From contig NZ_NRRQ01000028.1 in assembly GCF_016583745.1 (NCBI RefSeq), forward strand, positions 1 to 34,773: DNA of 34,773 bases, written 5' to 3'. A program made the position numbers and the translations under genes. Shown one piece after another: positions 26,520 to 34,773 of this stretch (its first letter is position 1; the number at the start of each line of letters is the position of its first letter). Origin of the DNA: Chromatium okenii (GTDB taxonomy: Bacteria > Pseudomonadota > Gammaproteobacteria > Chromatiales > Chromatiaceae). The notes beneath the pieces were generated by a model. That model was not told the DNA's origin. It did no database searches and saw only the letters and a list, made by a program, of their open reading frames with translations.

Positions 26520-29363
26520 ATGCACGTTCTTCACATTCGCGGTGCCCGCACCCACAACCTCAAAAACGTTGACCTTGACCTGCCCCGCGACCGCCTGATT
26601 GTGTTCACTGGCTTGTCGGGATCGGGCAAATCCTCGCTCGCATTTGACACCATTTATGCCGAAGGGCAGCGCCGTTATGTCGAATCGCTGTCCACCTATG
26701 CGCGGCAATTTTTGTCGGTGATGGAAAAACCGGACGTCGATCACATCGAAGGCTTGTCGCCCGCCATTTCGATTGAACAGAAAACCACGTCGCACAATCC
26801 GCGCTCCACCGTCGGCACGATTACTGAAATTTACGACTATCTGCGGCTGCTATTTGCCCGCGTCGGGCAGCCGCACTGCCCAACGCACCTGCTCCCGCTT
26901 GCCGCGCAAACCGTCAGCCAGATGGTCGATCAGGTGCTCGCGCTGCCGGAGGGCGACAAGGTGATGCTGCTCGCGCCGCTGATTGCGGCTCGCAAAGGCG
27001 ACTATCAACGCCTGCTCGCCGAGCTGCACGCGCAAGGCTTCATCCGCGCTCAGATTGATGGGCAAGTGTATGAATTGGACGCTGCGCCGGAGCTTGATCC
27101 CAAACAAAAGCACGATCTCGCCGTCGTCATCGACCGGTTTCGCGTGCGCAGCGATCTCACGCAACGGCTGGCGGAATCGTTCGAGACGGCGCTGGCGCTC
27201 GCAGGTGGCATCGCTCGCCTCGCGTGGCTCGATGAACCGGAGCGCCAGCCGCTGACTTTTTCGGCCAAATTCGCCTGCCCGCAGTGCGGCTACAGCGTGA
27301 CCGAACTCGAGCCGCGCTTGTTTTCATTCAACAATCCGGCGGGCGCGTGTCCGAGCTGCGATGGGCTGGGGGTTGAGCAATTTTTTGATCCCGACAAAGT
27401 CGTCGCGCATCCGCAGTTGAGTTTAGCGGGGGGCGCGGTGCGCGGTTGGGATCGCCGCAACGCCTTTTATTTCCACATTATCAGCGTGTTGGGAGCGCAT
27501 TACGGTTTTGATGTTGAAACGCCGTGGCTGGAGCTGCCGGAAAGCGTTCGCGCTGTCATTTTGCACGGCAGCGGCAGCGCAACATTCCAGTTATCGCTGC
27601 TAAAAACCGCGAAACCGCAGCCTTTTGAAGGCATCTTGCGCAACATTGAGCGCCGCTATCGTGAGACCGATTCCAACACCGTGCGCGAAGAGCTGGCGCG
27701 GTATCTGTCGCAGCAACCGTGTCCGACCTGTCAGGGCGCTCGGCTCAATGAAACGGCGCGGCATGTCTTTTTGCTTCACGAATCAGCCGCCGCCACCCAA
27801 CCGCCGCTCAATCTCCCCGCCGTGACGCGACTCCCGATTGGTGCCGCGCTGCAATTTTTCGAGACGCTGACGCTGCCCGGACAACGCGGCGACATCGGCA
27901 AACACGTCATCAAAGAGATCGCCACCCGCCTGCGTTTTCTGGTCGATGTCGGTTTGGATTATTTGACGCTGGAGCGCAGCGCCGAAACGCTCTCCGGCGG
28001 CGAGGCGCAGCGCATCCGTTTGGCGAGCCAGATCGGAGCCGGTTTGGTCGGCGTGATGTACATCTTGGATGAACCGTCAATTGGGCTGCACCAGCGCGAC
28101 AACGCCCGTTTGCTCAAAACGCTCAATCACTTACGCGATCTCGGCAATACCGTGATTGTGGTGGAACACGACGAAGAGGCGATGCGAGCGGCGGATGTGG
28201 TGGTGGACATCGGCCCCGGCGCGGGCGTTCACGGCGGTCAAATCATCGCCATCGGCACTGCCGCCGAACTCGCTGCCGCGCCCAACTCGCTGACCGGACG
28301 CTATCTCAGCGGCGAGCTGCGGATTGAGATTCCGCGCCAGCGCACCGCCAACGATCCAGCGCGGCAACTGCGCATCATCGGCGCGACCGGCAACAATCTG
28401 CGCAACGTCACTGCCGCAATTCCGGTCGGCACCTTGTGCTGCGTGACTGGCGTGTCGGGTTCCGGCAAATCGACGTTGATTAACGACACGTTATTTCCAG
28501 TGCTGGCGCGGCAGCTCAACGATGCCAGCGTCACACCTGCGCCGCATCAAGCGATTGAAGGGATTGAACATTTCGACAAAGTGGTTGACATCGACCAAAG
28601 TCCGATTGGACGCACGCCGCGTTCCAATCCCGCGACCTACACCGGTTTATTCAATCTCGTGCGCGATTTATTTACGGCAGTGCCAGAAGCGCGAGCGCGA
28701 GGTTATACGCCGGGGCGATTTAGTTTCAACGTCAAAGGCGGGCGCTGCGAAGCGTGTAAAGGCGACGGATTAATTCGCGTAGAAATGCACTTTTTGCCCG
28801 ATATTTACGTCCAATGCGATGTTTGTCAGGGACGGCGCTATAACCGCGAAACGCTCGATATTCGTTATAAAGGCAAAACGATTGATGAAGTATTAAAACT
28901 CACGGTAGAAGATGCGCTGACATTTTTTGCAGCAGTGCCGGTGCTGGCGCGGAAATTACACACGTTAATTGATGTCGGTTTGGGTTATGTGCAACTCGGT
29001 CAAAGCGCAATTACGTTATCTGGCGGTGAAGCGCAGCGCGTAAAACTCAGCCGAGAATTAAGTAAACGCGATACTGGGCGCACCCTTTATATTCTCGATG
29101 AACCGACCACTGGCTTGCATTTTCACGATGTCAAACATTTGCTCGACGTGCTGCATCGTTTGCGGAATCAAGGCAATACGCTGGTAGTGATTGAACACAA
29201 TTTAGACGTGATTAAAACTGCCGATTGGATTATTGATTTAGGTCCAGAAGGCGGCAATCGCGGCGGTGAAATCATCGCAACTGGAACACCGGAAATGATC
29301 GCAGCAATCGCGCATTCTCACACTGGACACTTTTTAGCGCCACTGCTGGCGCGGGGATGGTGA
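26520..29363 (+). CDS. uvrA: UvrABC excision nuclease subunit A
   Basis: 947 residues if begun at ATG 26520, which gives [24 protein letters not shown], the same N-terminus as known UvrA proteins; earlier in-frame starts at 26469 and 26481 would add 13-17 unusual residues. The damage-recognition ATPase of nucleotide excision repair. It has two ABC modules with Walker A motifs GLSGSGKSS and GVSGSGKST, two LSGGEAQR signatures, and zinc-binding CxxC pairs (CPQCGYS...CPSCDG and CEACKGDG...CDVCQG). No good ribosome-binding site is visible for the chosen start, so the exact start is less certain than the identity. It ends before a strong terminator. Confidence 0.97.
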   Translation: MHVLHIRGARTHNLKNVDLDLPRDRLIVFTGLSGSGKSSLAFDTIYAEGQRRYVESLSTYARQFLSVMEKPDVDHIEGLSPAISIEQKTTSHNPRSTVGTITEIYDYLRLLFARVGQPHCPTHLLPLAAQTVSQMVDQVLALPEGDKVMLLAPLIAARKGDYQRLLAELHAQGFIRAQIDGQVYELDAAPELDPKQKHDLAVVIDRFRVRSDLTQRLAESFETALALAGGIARLAWLDEPERQPLTFSAKFACPQCGYSVTELEPRLFSFNNPAGACPSCDGLGVEQFFDPDKVVAHPQLSLAGGAVRGWDRRNAFYFHIISVLGAHYGFDVETPWLELPESVRAVILHGSGSATFQLSLLKTAKPQPFEGILRNIERRYRETDSNTVREELARYLSQQPCPTCQGARLNETARHVFLLHESAAATQPPLNLPAVTRLPIGAALQFFETLTLPGQRGDIGKHVIKEIATRLRFLVDVGLDYLTLERSAETLSGGEAQRIRLASQIGAGLVGVMYILDEPSIGLHQRDNARLLKTLNHLRDLGNTVIVVEHDEEAMRAADVVVDIGPGAGVHGGQIIAIGTAAELAAAPNSLTGRYLSGELRIEIPRQRTANDPARQLRIIGATGNNLRNVTAAIPVGTLCCVTGVSGSGKSTLINDTLFPVLARQLNDASVTPAPHQAIEGIEHFDKVVDIDQSPIGRTPRSNPATYTGLFNLVRDLFTAVPEARARGYTPGRFSFNVKGGRCEACKGDGLIRVEMHFLPDIYVQCDVCQGRRYNRETLDIRYKGKTIDEVLKLTVEDALTFFAAVPVLARKLHTLIDVGLGYVQLGQSAITLSGGEAQRVKLSRELSKRDTGRTLYILDEPTTGLHFHDVKHLLDVLHRLRNQGNTLVVIEHNLDVIKTADWIIDLGPEGGNRGGEIIATGTPEMIAAIAHSHTGHFLAPLLARGW

Positions 29364-29418
29364 AATGCTAACTGAGATTCATGCTTATTTCTGACATTTG
29401 TCATTTTCCGTTGACACT

Positions 29419-29446
29419 AAAAAGCAGACACTTCGTCTGCTTTTTT
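29419..29446 (+). terminator. Rho-independent terminator of uvrA
   Basis: An 11-bp perfect stem (AAAAAGCAGAC / GTCTGCTTTTT) with a 5-base loop and a T run of six lies 55 bp after the uvrA stop. The A-run on the left arm could make it bidirectional. Confidence 0.93.
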
Positions 29447-29476
29447 AACATTTAACGCTGTTGAGGAATCACCACA

Positions 29477-30619
29477 ATGCCGACGTATCTTTGCACCTGC
29501 GGCACCAGCGCAGCTAAAAAGCTCTATGCACAAAAAATCACCTTCAACGCCAACTGGGTTATTGAACAAGGCGGCGTCTCCGCAGCCGCCAAACTGATTT
29601 ACGACACCTTCCGCAGCGCCCGCATGGATGATGAATTGGTGTTAAAGCGCGATTTATCAGCGGAATTGCATTCATTGGCACGCATGAATGTCAACGCCAG
29701 CGATACGGTGGTTTTATTCAGTTCTGAAACTGCGGATGGACAAGCCTGCGCCGAAGCCATTAAACAGTATTTAGATCGCGCCCAGCCCGGCATCAGTTGT
29801 CGCATTGAAATTGTTGTCGGTTTACAGGTCATGGACGCGCAACAATTCCGCGCAGTTGGCGTGTTGAATTTTACCCAAGCCGTGCTGCGCGAGATTGAAA
29901 AATACGGCACCACAAACTGCATTCTTAATCCGACTGGTGGCTTCAAAAGTTTGGTGCCATACACGGTATTGATTGGAATGCTCAAAGGCGTTCCGGCGCA
30001 ATACATCTTTGAACAATCCAGCGCCCTTATTCCGCTGCCGATGATGCCAGTTGAATTTTCCCGTTCACGTTTAGAACCGATTCGCACGCTGCTGGAACGC
30101 ATTCAAAAGGAATCGACGATTGCCCGCACTGAATTAAATGCTGCCATTCCTTTTGAAGAACGTGCCGTATTAGAACCGCTTTTTGAAGATATGGGCGCGG
30201 AGCAAATGACGTTATCGCCAGTGGGTTTTTTAGTGTGGGAAGAATTAGAACGTCCCACTGCGTTGGTGCCCTTTTTATCACGGCGGGCACTTGATGATTT
30301 GCGCAAGGTGCGCGCAATTGATGGCTGTAAACCCATTGAGTATTTAGAGCGGGTAGCGCGGTTTCCAGAGCAACTGGCAGTTGGTAAACATGAAAGCTGG
30401 AGCAACAGTTTATTCTGGTTAAAACCAGGTGAACACACCCGTGACCGTTATCTCGCATCTATTGAAAGCTGGCGGTTGTTAGTTTGGCGCATGACTGATC
30501 ACGACGAATATGAAGCGCTGCTTGCGCAAAAACGGAACAGTGAGATTGATAAACGCATTGTCGCGGAGCGGCGAGCGCAATATGAACCGTTTGTGCGGAT
30601 GGAATTGTACGAAAGCTGA
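29477..30619 (+). CDS. CARF-domain effector with wHTH and RelE-like C-terminal domain (Cami1-like)
   Basis: 380 residues. The N-terminal CARF (Rossmann-like) domain (about 1-195) carries the ligand-pocket signatures CGTSAAKKL (8-16) and NPTGGFKS (151-158), the latter like the NxTGGxK motif of Csm6/Csx1 proteins. A winged-helix-like segment follows (about 200-255). The C-terminal part (about 265-350) reads as a RelE/ParE fold: FLSRRALDDLRKV, then a compact strand segment SWRLLVWRMTDHDEYEAL. This is the domain order of Cami1, a CARF-RelE ribonuclease that cleaves mRNA when activated by cyclic oligoadenylate from type III CRISPR systems. GAGGAA precedes the ATG by 8 bases. No cas gene, CRISPR array or other partner is nearby, so it stands alone. 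The RelE assignment is by pattern, the CARF assignment stronger. Confidence 0.8.
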   Translation: MPTYLCTCGTSAAKKLYAQKITFNANWVIEQGGVSAAAKLIYDTFRSARMDDELVLKRDLSAELHSLARMNVNASDTVVLFSSETADGQACAEAIKQYLDRAQPGISCRIEIVVGLQVMDAQQFRAVGVLNFTQAVLREIEKYGTTNCILNPTGGFKSLVPYTVLIGMLKGVPAQYIFEQSSALIPLPMMPVEFSRSRLEPIRTLLERIQKESTIARTELNAAIPFEERAVLEPLFEDMGAEQMTLSPVGFLVWEELERPTALVPFLSRRALDDLRKVRAIDGCKPIEYLERVARFPEQLAVGKHESWSNSLFWLKPGEHTRDRYLASIESWRLLVWRMTDHDEYEALLAQKRNSEIDKRIVAERRAQYEPFVRMELYES

Positions 30620-30684
30620 GGGTCTCGCTGGGGCGGCGGTCTTGAAAAAAATCGCCGCTGTTACGTTAGCCATGAGTAGATGCC

Positions 30685-30840
30685 TTATCTTTTTAAATCA
30701 CCACCCGCCAAGTAATCTTTAATGTTCAAAGTATTACTCACTAACCAAATGCCGGTTTTCAAGACGCTACAAATGCCAAAAATGATATAGTTTATCCACC
30801 ACAAAATGATTGTCAAAATCGGCGCAGTATCTTCAATCAT
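30685..30840 (-). CDS. 51-residue predicted membrane peptide
   Basis: The frame begins MIEDTAPILTIILWWINYII and ends AGGDLKR. It has one long hydrophobic region (about residues 8-35). Codon by codon, its second half (IIFGICSVLKTGIWLVSNTLNI) aligns with the membrane anchor of the 490-residue protein at 13811, and its first half is the repeat also found at 80-157. Mostly synonymous or conservative differences between the copies support translation. No strong ribosome-binding site is visible. It is convergent with the CARF gene, 65 bp away, and divergent from the DUF4347 gene. Its function is unknown; it may be an anchor fragment, a small regulatory peptide or a toxin-like peptide, with no evidence to choose. 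Confidence 0.55.
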   Translation of the reverse strand: MIEDTAPILTIILWWINYIIFGICSVLKTGIWLVSNTLNIKDYLAGGDLKR

Positions 30841-30863
30841 GTTTGTTGCGCCACAATCAATTT
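30785..30863 (-). repeat. Right copy of the dispersed inverted repeat
   Basis: Reverse complement of 80-157 with one 1-bp gap and several substitutions; the central 34 bases (30794-30827) are identical. It covers the start and first half of the 51-residue peptide gene plus about 20 bp upstream. Confidence 0.85.
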
Positions 30864-31020
30864 GTTCATTAGCTATATTTTAATCTTCGTCGTATTGTTT
30901 CGTTTTAATTAAAATTTTTAATGTGTCATTAAAACTATTTATGTTAATACAAACCTACTATGTACTAAAATCATACTGCACGTTTTGTCAATCAACATTC
31001 TCTGTTTCTTGGAGTCCATC
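30841..31020. other. A/T-rich divergent regulatory region
   Basis: This very A/T-rich segment separates the small peptide gene (minus) from the giant surface-protein gene (plus). It includes homopolymer-like runs around 30900-30935 and a TAAAAT hexamer at 30966-30971 that could be a -10 element for the plus-strand gene. No clear -35 or operator is seen. Confidence 0.35.
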
Positions 31021-34000
31021 ATGTTCAGCAGTTCGCAAACTATTTTAATCGCCGACGCCCAACTTGAAAACCTTGATCAACTGCTTGCTGGTTTGGATGC
31101 AGGCGTTGAGCCTTGGCTCATCGCATCCAATCAAGACGCAATGCCGTTGATTTTCAGGGCGCTGGCACAGCCAGATTTAACCCAACTGCATCTGCTCGCA
31201 CATGGCGCGCCCGGTGAAATCCGGCTCGGTGAGCGGGCACTGACTGCTGCCGATTTCCACCAGCATCTCAATGGCGCTGTTGGGCGCGATGTGGAGATTG
31301 CTTTTTGGTCATGTTGCACCGGCGCGGGTGAATTGGGTGCAGCATTTATTCACGCGGTCGCGGTGACAACCGGAGCGCGGGTATTGGCGACAGAGGGATT
31401 GATTGGCGCATCGAATAAACAGGGTACTTGGGAATTGAATGGCATTATTGCGCCATTTAGTGATGCAGCGCGGGCGAGGTTTACGGAAGTGCTCGTCATC
31501 CGTGACCGCTTCGAGGACAACGACACATCAGCAACTGCTACCAACCTTGGCACTATTAATGGTACGCGCACTGAAAACGAACTTAGCATTGAATCATACG
31601 ATACTGATTGGTTTCTTTTTACTTTAGATTCTATTGGGAACGCTAATACTGAGATAGTGATACCTCTTGGATATAAATCATATTTACGCGTTCTTCTTTA
31701 CGATGCTACAGGAACTTCTATTGACTGGCCTAATGTTTATCCACCAATAGTTCCCGAAGCTGGTCATCTTAGTCTATCTGGTTTGGCGGCTGGTACTTAT
31801 ATGATTGCAGTAAGCACGTTTTTTGGTATGCCAGAAAATTATTCAATTAGTATAGAAAAGGGAATAGCTTTACCTTTACCCTTGCTTTCACTCTTATCGT
31901 TAAATCCATCAACTGTCACTGAAGGTAACAGTGGCTCCATGCTCATGACGATGATCGTTACCCGTAGCGGTGATCTTAGCGTCACGTCCACTGCAGATTG
32001 GTTTGTAAGTGGTAGCGTATCACCTGATGATTTCGTTGGCGGTATTCTGCCGACGGGCACAGTGAATTTTGCTCCTGGAGTGACAAATGCCACCATCACT
32101 ATTAACGTTGCCGGCGATACAGTATTTGAGTCGAATGAAGATTTCACTGTGAGCTTGAATACGCCCGTGAATGCAACACTAGGCGCTAGTGTGAATACTA
32201 CGGGCACGATCAATAATGATGACACCTTGCCCACGCTTAATCTTGCGCCAGTGTCAGCCATTACCGAAGGCAATAGCGGCTCTACTGCCGTGAATGTCAC
32301 TGTTAATAGAACGGGTGATTTATCCACTGCATCAAGTGCGAATTGGTCAGTTGCAGGCAGCGGTACTAATCCGGCGATTGCTGCTGATTTCACGGGTGGC
32401 GTATTGCCGACGGGTACCGTGAATTTTACTGCCGGAGTCGCTACTGCCACCATTGCCATTAACGTTGCTGGTGATACGGTATTTGAGCCGAATGAAGATT
32501 TTATGGTGAGCTTGAATACGCCCGTGAATGCAACGCTGGGCAGCAGTGTGAATACCACGGGCACGATCAATAATGATGACACCTTGCCGACGCTTAATCT
32601 TGCGCCAGTGTACGCCATTACTGAAGGCAATAGCGGTTCTACTGCCGTGAATGTCACCGTTAATAGAACGGGTGATTTATCCACTGCATCAAGTGCGAAT
32701 TGGTCAGTTGCAGGCAGCGGCACTAATTCAGTGATTGGTTCTGATTTCACGGGTGGCGTATTGCCGACGGGCACGGTGAATTTTGCTGCCGGAGTCGCTA
32801 CTGCCACCATTGCCATTAACGTTGCTGGTGATACGATATTTGAGCCGAATGAAGATTTCACTGTGAGCTTGAATACGCCCGTGAATGCAACGCTGGGCAG
32901 CAGTGTGAATACCACGGGCACGATCAATAATGATGACACCTTGCCGACGCTTAATCTTGCGCCAGTGTCAGCCATTACCGAAGGTAATAGCGGCTCTACT
33001 GCTGTGAATGTCACCGTTAATAGAACCGGCGATTTATCCGCTGCCTCCAGTGCGAATTGGTCAGTTGCAGGCAGCGGTACTAATCCGGTGATTGGTTCTG
33101 ATTTCACGAGTGGCGTATTGCCAACGGGAACGGTGAATTTTGCTGCTGGAGTCGCAACCGCCACCATTGCGATTAACGTTGCTGGTGATACGGTATTTGA
33201 GCCGAATGAAGATTTCACTGTGAACTTGAATACGCCCGTGAATGCAACACTAGGCGCTAGTGTGAATACCACGGGCACGATCAATAATGATGACACCTTG
33301 CCGACGCTTAATCTTGCGCCAGTTTATGCTATTACTGAAGGCAATAGCGGCTCTACTGCCGTGAATGTCACCGTTAATCGAACTGGCGATTTATCCGCTG
33401 CCTCCAGTGCGAATTGGTCAGTCGCCGGCAGCGGTACTAATTCAGTGATTGGTTCTGATTTCACGGGTGGCATATTGCCGACGGGCACGGTGAATTTTGC
33501 TGCCGGAGTGGCAACTGCCACCATTGCGATTAAGGTCGCTGGTGATACGGTATTTGAGCCGAATGAAGATTTCACTGTGAACTTGAATACGCCCGTGAAT
33601 GCAACGCTGGGCGCTAGTGTGAATACCACGGGCACGATCAATAATGATGACAGCTTGCCGACGCTTAATCTTGCGCCAGTTTATGCTATTACTGAAGGCA
33701 ATAGTGGCTCTACCACTGTAAATGTCACCGTCAATAGAACGGGTGATTTATCCACTGCCTCCAGTGCGAATTGGTCAGTCGCCGGCAGCGGTACTAATTC
33801 AGTGATTGGTTCTGATTTCACGGGTGGAGTATTGCCGACGGGCACAGTGAATTTTGCTGCTGGAGTAGCAACTGCCACCATTGCCATTAACGTTGCTGGT
33901 GATACGGTATTTGAGCCGAATGAAAACTTTACCGTAAGTTTGAATACGCCCGTGAATGCAACGCTGGGCACCAGTGTGAATACCACGGGCACGATCAATA

Positions 34001-34773
34001 ATGATGACACCTTGCCCACGCTTAATCTTGCGTCAGTTTATGCTATTACTGAAGGCAATAGTGGCTCTACCACTGTAAATGTCACTGTTAATAGAACTGG
34101 TGATTTATCCGCTGCCTCCAGTGCGAATTGGTCAGTTGCAGGCAGCGGTACTAATTCAGTGATTGGTGCTGATTTCACGGGTGGCATATTGCCGACGGGC
34201 ACAGTGAATTTTGCTGCTGGAGTGGCAACTGCCACCATTGCCATTAACGTTGCTGGTGATACGGTATTTGAGCCGAATGAAAACTTTACCGTAAGTTTGA
34301 ATACGCCCGTGAATGCAACGCTGGGCACCAGTGTGAATACCACGGGCACGATCAATAATGATGACACCTTGCCCACGCTTAATCTTGCGCCAGTTTATGC
34401 TATTACTGAAGGCAATAGTGGCTCTACTGCCGTGAATGTCACCGTTAATAGAACGGGTGATTTATCCACTGCATCAAGTGCGAATTGGTCAGTTGCAGGC
34501 AGCGGTACTAATCCAGCGATTGGTGCTGATTTCACGGGTGGCATATTGCCGACGGGCACGGTGAATTTTGCTGCTGGAGTTGCTACTGCCACCATTGCGA
34601 TTAACGTCGCTGGTGATACGGTATTTGAGCCGAATGAAGATTTCACTGTGAGCTTGAATACGCCCGTGAATGCAACGCTAGGAACTAGTGCGAGCGCGAC
34701 GGGCACGATCAATAATGATGACACCTTGCCGACGCTCAATCTTGCGTCAGTGTCAGCCATTACGGAAGGCAAT
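31021..34773 (+). CDS. Giant surface protein: DUF4347, PPC and Calx-beta repeats (3' end outside the window)
   Basis: The frame is open for 1251 codons to the window edge with no stop. Residues about 5-150 match DUF4347; His61 (LLAHGAPG) and Cys98/Cys99 (FWSCCTGAG) are placed like the His-Cys pair of caspase-like proteins, so a protease-like role is conceivable. Residues about 162-280 form a PPC domain (DRFEDNDTSATATNLG, GLAAGTYMIAVS). A divergent Calx-beta repeat follows (about 287-400), then seven full Calx-beta units of 119 residues each, carrying ITEGNSGS, FEPNEDFTVSLNTP and INNDD. GGAG precedes the ATG. There is no N-terminal signal peptide; such proteins usually leave by a C-terminal type I signal, which would be outside the window. 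Large adhesin is the likeliest role. Confidence 0.88.
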   Translation, partial: MFSSSQTILIADAQLENLDQLLAGLDAGVEPWLIASNQDAMPLIFRALAQPDLTQLHLLAHGAPGEIRLGERALTAADFHQHLNGAVGRDVEIAFWSCCTGAGELGAAFIHAVAVTTGARVLATEGLIGASNKQGTWELNGIIAPFSDAARARFTEVLVIRDRFEDNDTSATATNLGTINGTRTENELSIESYDTDWFLFTLDSIGNANTEIVIPLGYKSYLRVLLYDATGTSIDWPNVYPPIVPEAGHLSLSGLAAGTYMIAVSTFFGMPENYSISIEKGIALPLPLLSLLSLNPSTVTEGNSGSMLMTMIVTRSGDLSVTSTADWFVSGSVSPDDFVGGILPTGTVNFAPGVTNATITINVAGDTVFESNEDFTVSLNTPVNATLGASVNTTGTINNDDTLPTLNLAPVSAITEGNSGSTAVNVTVNRTGDLSTASSANWSVAGSGTNPAIAADFTGGVLPTGTVNFTAGVATATIAINVAGDTVFEPNEDFMVSLNTPVNATLGSSVNTTGTINNDDTLPTLNLAPVYAITEGNSGSTAVNVTVNRTGDLSTASSANWSVAGSGTNSVIGSDFTGGVLPTGTVNFAAGVATATIAINVAGDTIFEPNEDFTVSLNTPVNATLGSSVNTTGTINNDDTLPTLNLAPVSAITEGNSGSTAVNVTVNRTGDLSAASSANWSVAGSGTNPVIGSDFTSGVLPTGTVNFAAGVATATIAINVAGDTVFEPNEDFTVNLNTPVNATLGASVNTTGTINNDDTLPTLNLAPVYAITEGNSGSTAVNVTVNRTGDLSAASSANWSVAGSGTNSVIGSDFTGGILPTGTVNFAAGVATATIAIKVAGDTVFEPNEDFTVNLNTPVNATLGASVNTTGTINNDDSLPTLNLAPVYAITEGNSGSTTVNVTVNRTGDLSTASSANWSVAGSGTNSVIGSDFTGGVLPTGTVNFAAGVATATIAINVAGDTVFEPNENFTVSLNTPVNATLGTSVNTTGTINNDDTLPTLNLASVYAITEGNSGSTTVNVTVNRTGDLSAASSANWSVAGSGTNSVIGADFTGGILPTGTVNFAAGVATATIAINVAGDTVFEPNENFTVSLNTPVNATLGTSVNTTGTINNDDTLPTLNLAPVYAITEGNSGSTAVNVTVNRTGDLSTASSANWSVAGSGTNPAIGADFTGGILPTGTVNFAAGVATATIAINVAGDTVFEPNEDFTVSLNTPVNATLGTSASATGTINNDDTLPTLNLASVSAITEGN
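32221..34773 (+). repeat. Tandem 357-bp Calx-beta repeat array
   Basis: Unit boundaries (codons for DTLPTLN) fall at 32221, 32578, 32935, 33292, 33649, 34006, 34363 and 34720, an exact 357-bp period: seven complete units and the start of an eighth. Units are highly similar at the nucleotide level, with third-position and a few amino-acid differences, as expected from repeated unequal crossover or gene conversion. The antisense strand is also open across several units as a by-product. Confidence 0.95.

Noticed and set aside
30620-30684. Terminator for the CARF gene
   Set aside because: A GCGGCG/CGCCGC pairing (30633-30638 with 30653-30658) has a 14-base loop and no T run on the plus strand, so it is too weak to call.
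29364-31020. CRISPR array near the CARF gene
   Set aside because: I looked for short direct repeats with regular spacers on both sides of the gene and found none; the only repeats nearby are the dispersed inverted repeat and the long Calx-beta units.
31839-34772. Long open frames on the minus strand across the Calx-beta repeats (up to 485 codons)
   Set aside because: They repeat with the same 357-bp period as the plus-strand units and have no start signals; the antisense openness is a by-product of the repeated codons, while the plus strand has clear Calx-beta motifs.

Overview
The window looks like chromosome of a gammaproteobacterium with roughly even base composition, probably a sulfur bacterium or other environmental relative of the Chromatiales/Thiotrichales. 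The support is the rsmH-ftsL-ftsI core of a division cluster, a divergent ssb/uvrA pair, a dTDP-rhamnose operon, and many large secreted or surface proteins (two-partner secretion, CHAT, RTX, Calx-beta). The taxonomic placement is inference; no rRNA or tRNA gene is present to fix it.

Layout. 1-157: a short repeat copied in inverted orientation near 30.8 kb. 140-7095 (+): a two-partner secretion operon, made of a 5'-truncated beta-helical exoprotein, its ShlB/FhaC transporter, and a TPR-CHAT protease-like protein that carries in-frame palindromic repeats. 7105-10886 (-): an rsmH-ftsL-ftsI-ompA-like operon with overlapping ATGA junctions, a division cluster that ends where murE would usually follow. 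11156-15283 (+): a VCBS/RTX type I-secreted protein, a strong terminator, then a membrane-anchored coiled-coil protein. 15387-25847 (-): the rhamnose operon rfbB-rfbA-rfbC-rfbD, split between rfbC and rfbD by two very large genes, a 1041-residue protein of unknown family and a 1282-residue SF2-helicase-like ATPase. 25879-29446: ssb (-) and uvrA (+) with its terminator. 29477-30619 (+): an orphan CARF-wHTH-RelE-like effector. 30685-30840 (-): a 51-residue membrane peptide. 31021 to the window end (+): a DUF4347-PPC-Calx-beta giant surface protein with 357-bp repeats, running off the edge.

Best candidates for something undescribed are: (i) the tightly coupled two-gene ATPase module inside the rhamnose operon (16322-23298), whose ATPase also has a nuclease-like N-terminal motif with an altered catalytic residue; (ii) the CARF-RelE-like gene with no cas gene or CRISPR array in sight; and (iii) a family of small membrane-anchor modules, seen at 80-157, 13811-13945 and 30685-30840, that appears to have been shuffled between loci. 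Assignments come from reading motifs in the translated sequence; no database search was possible.
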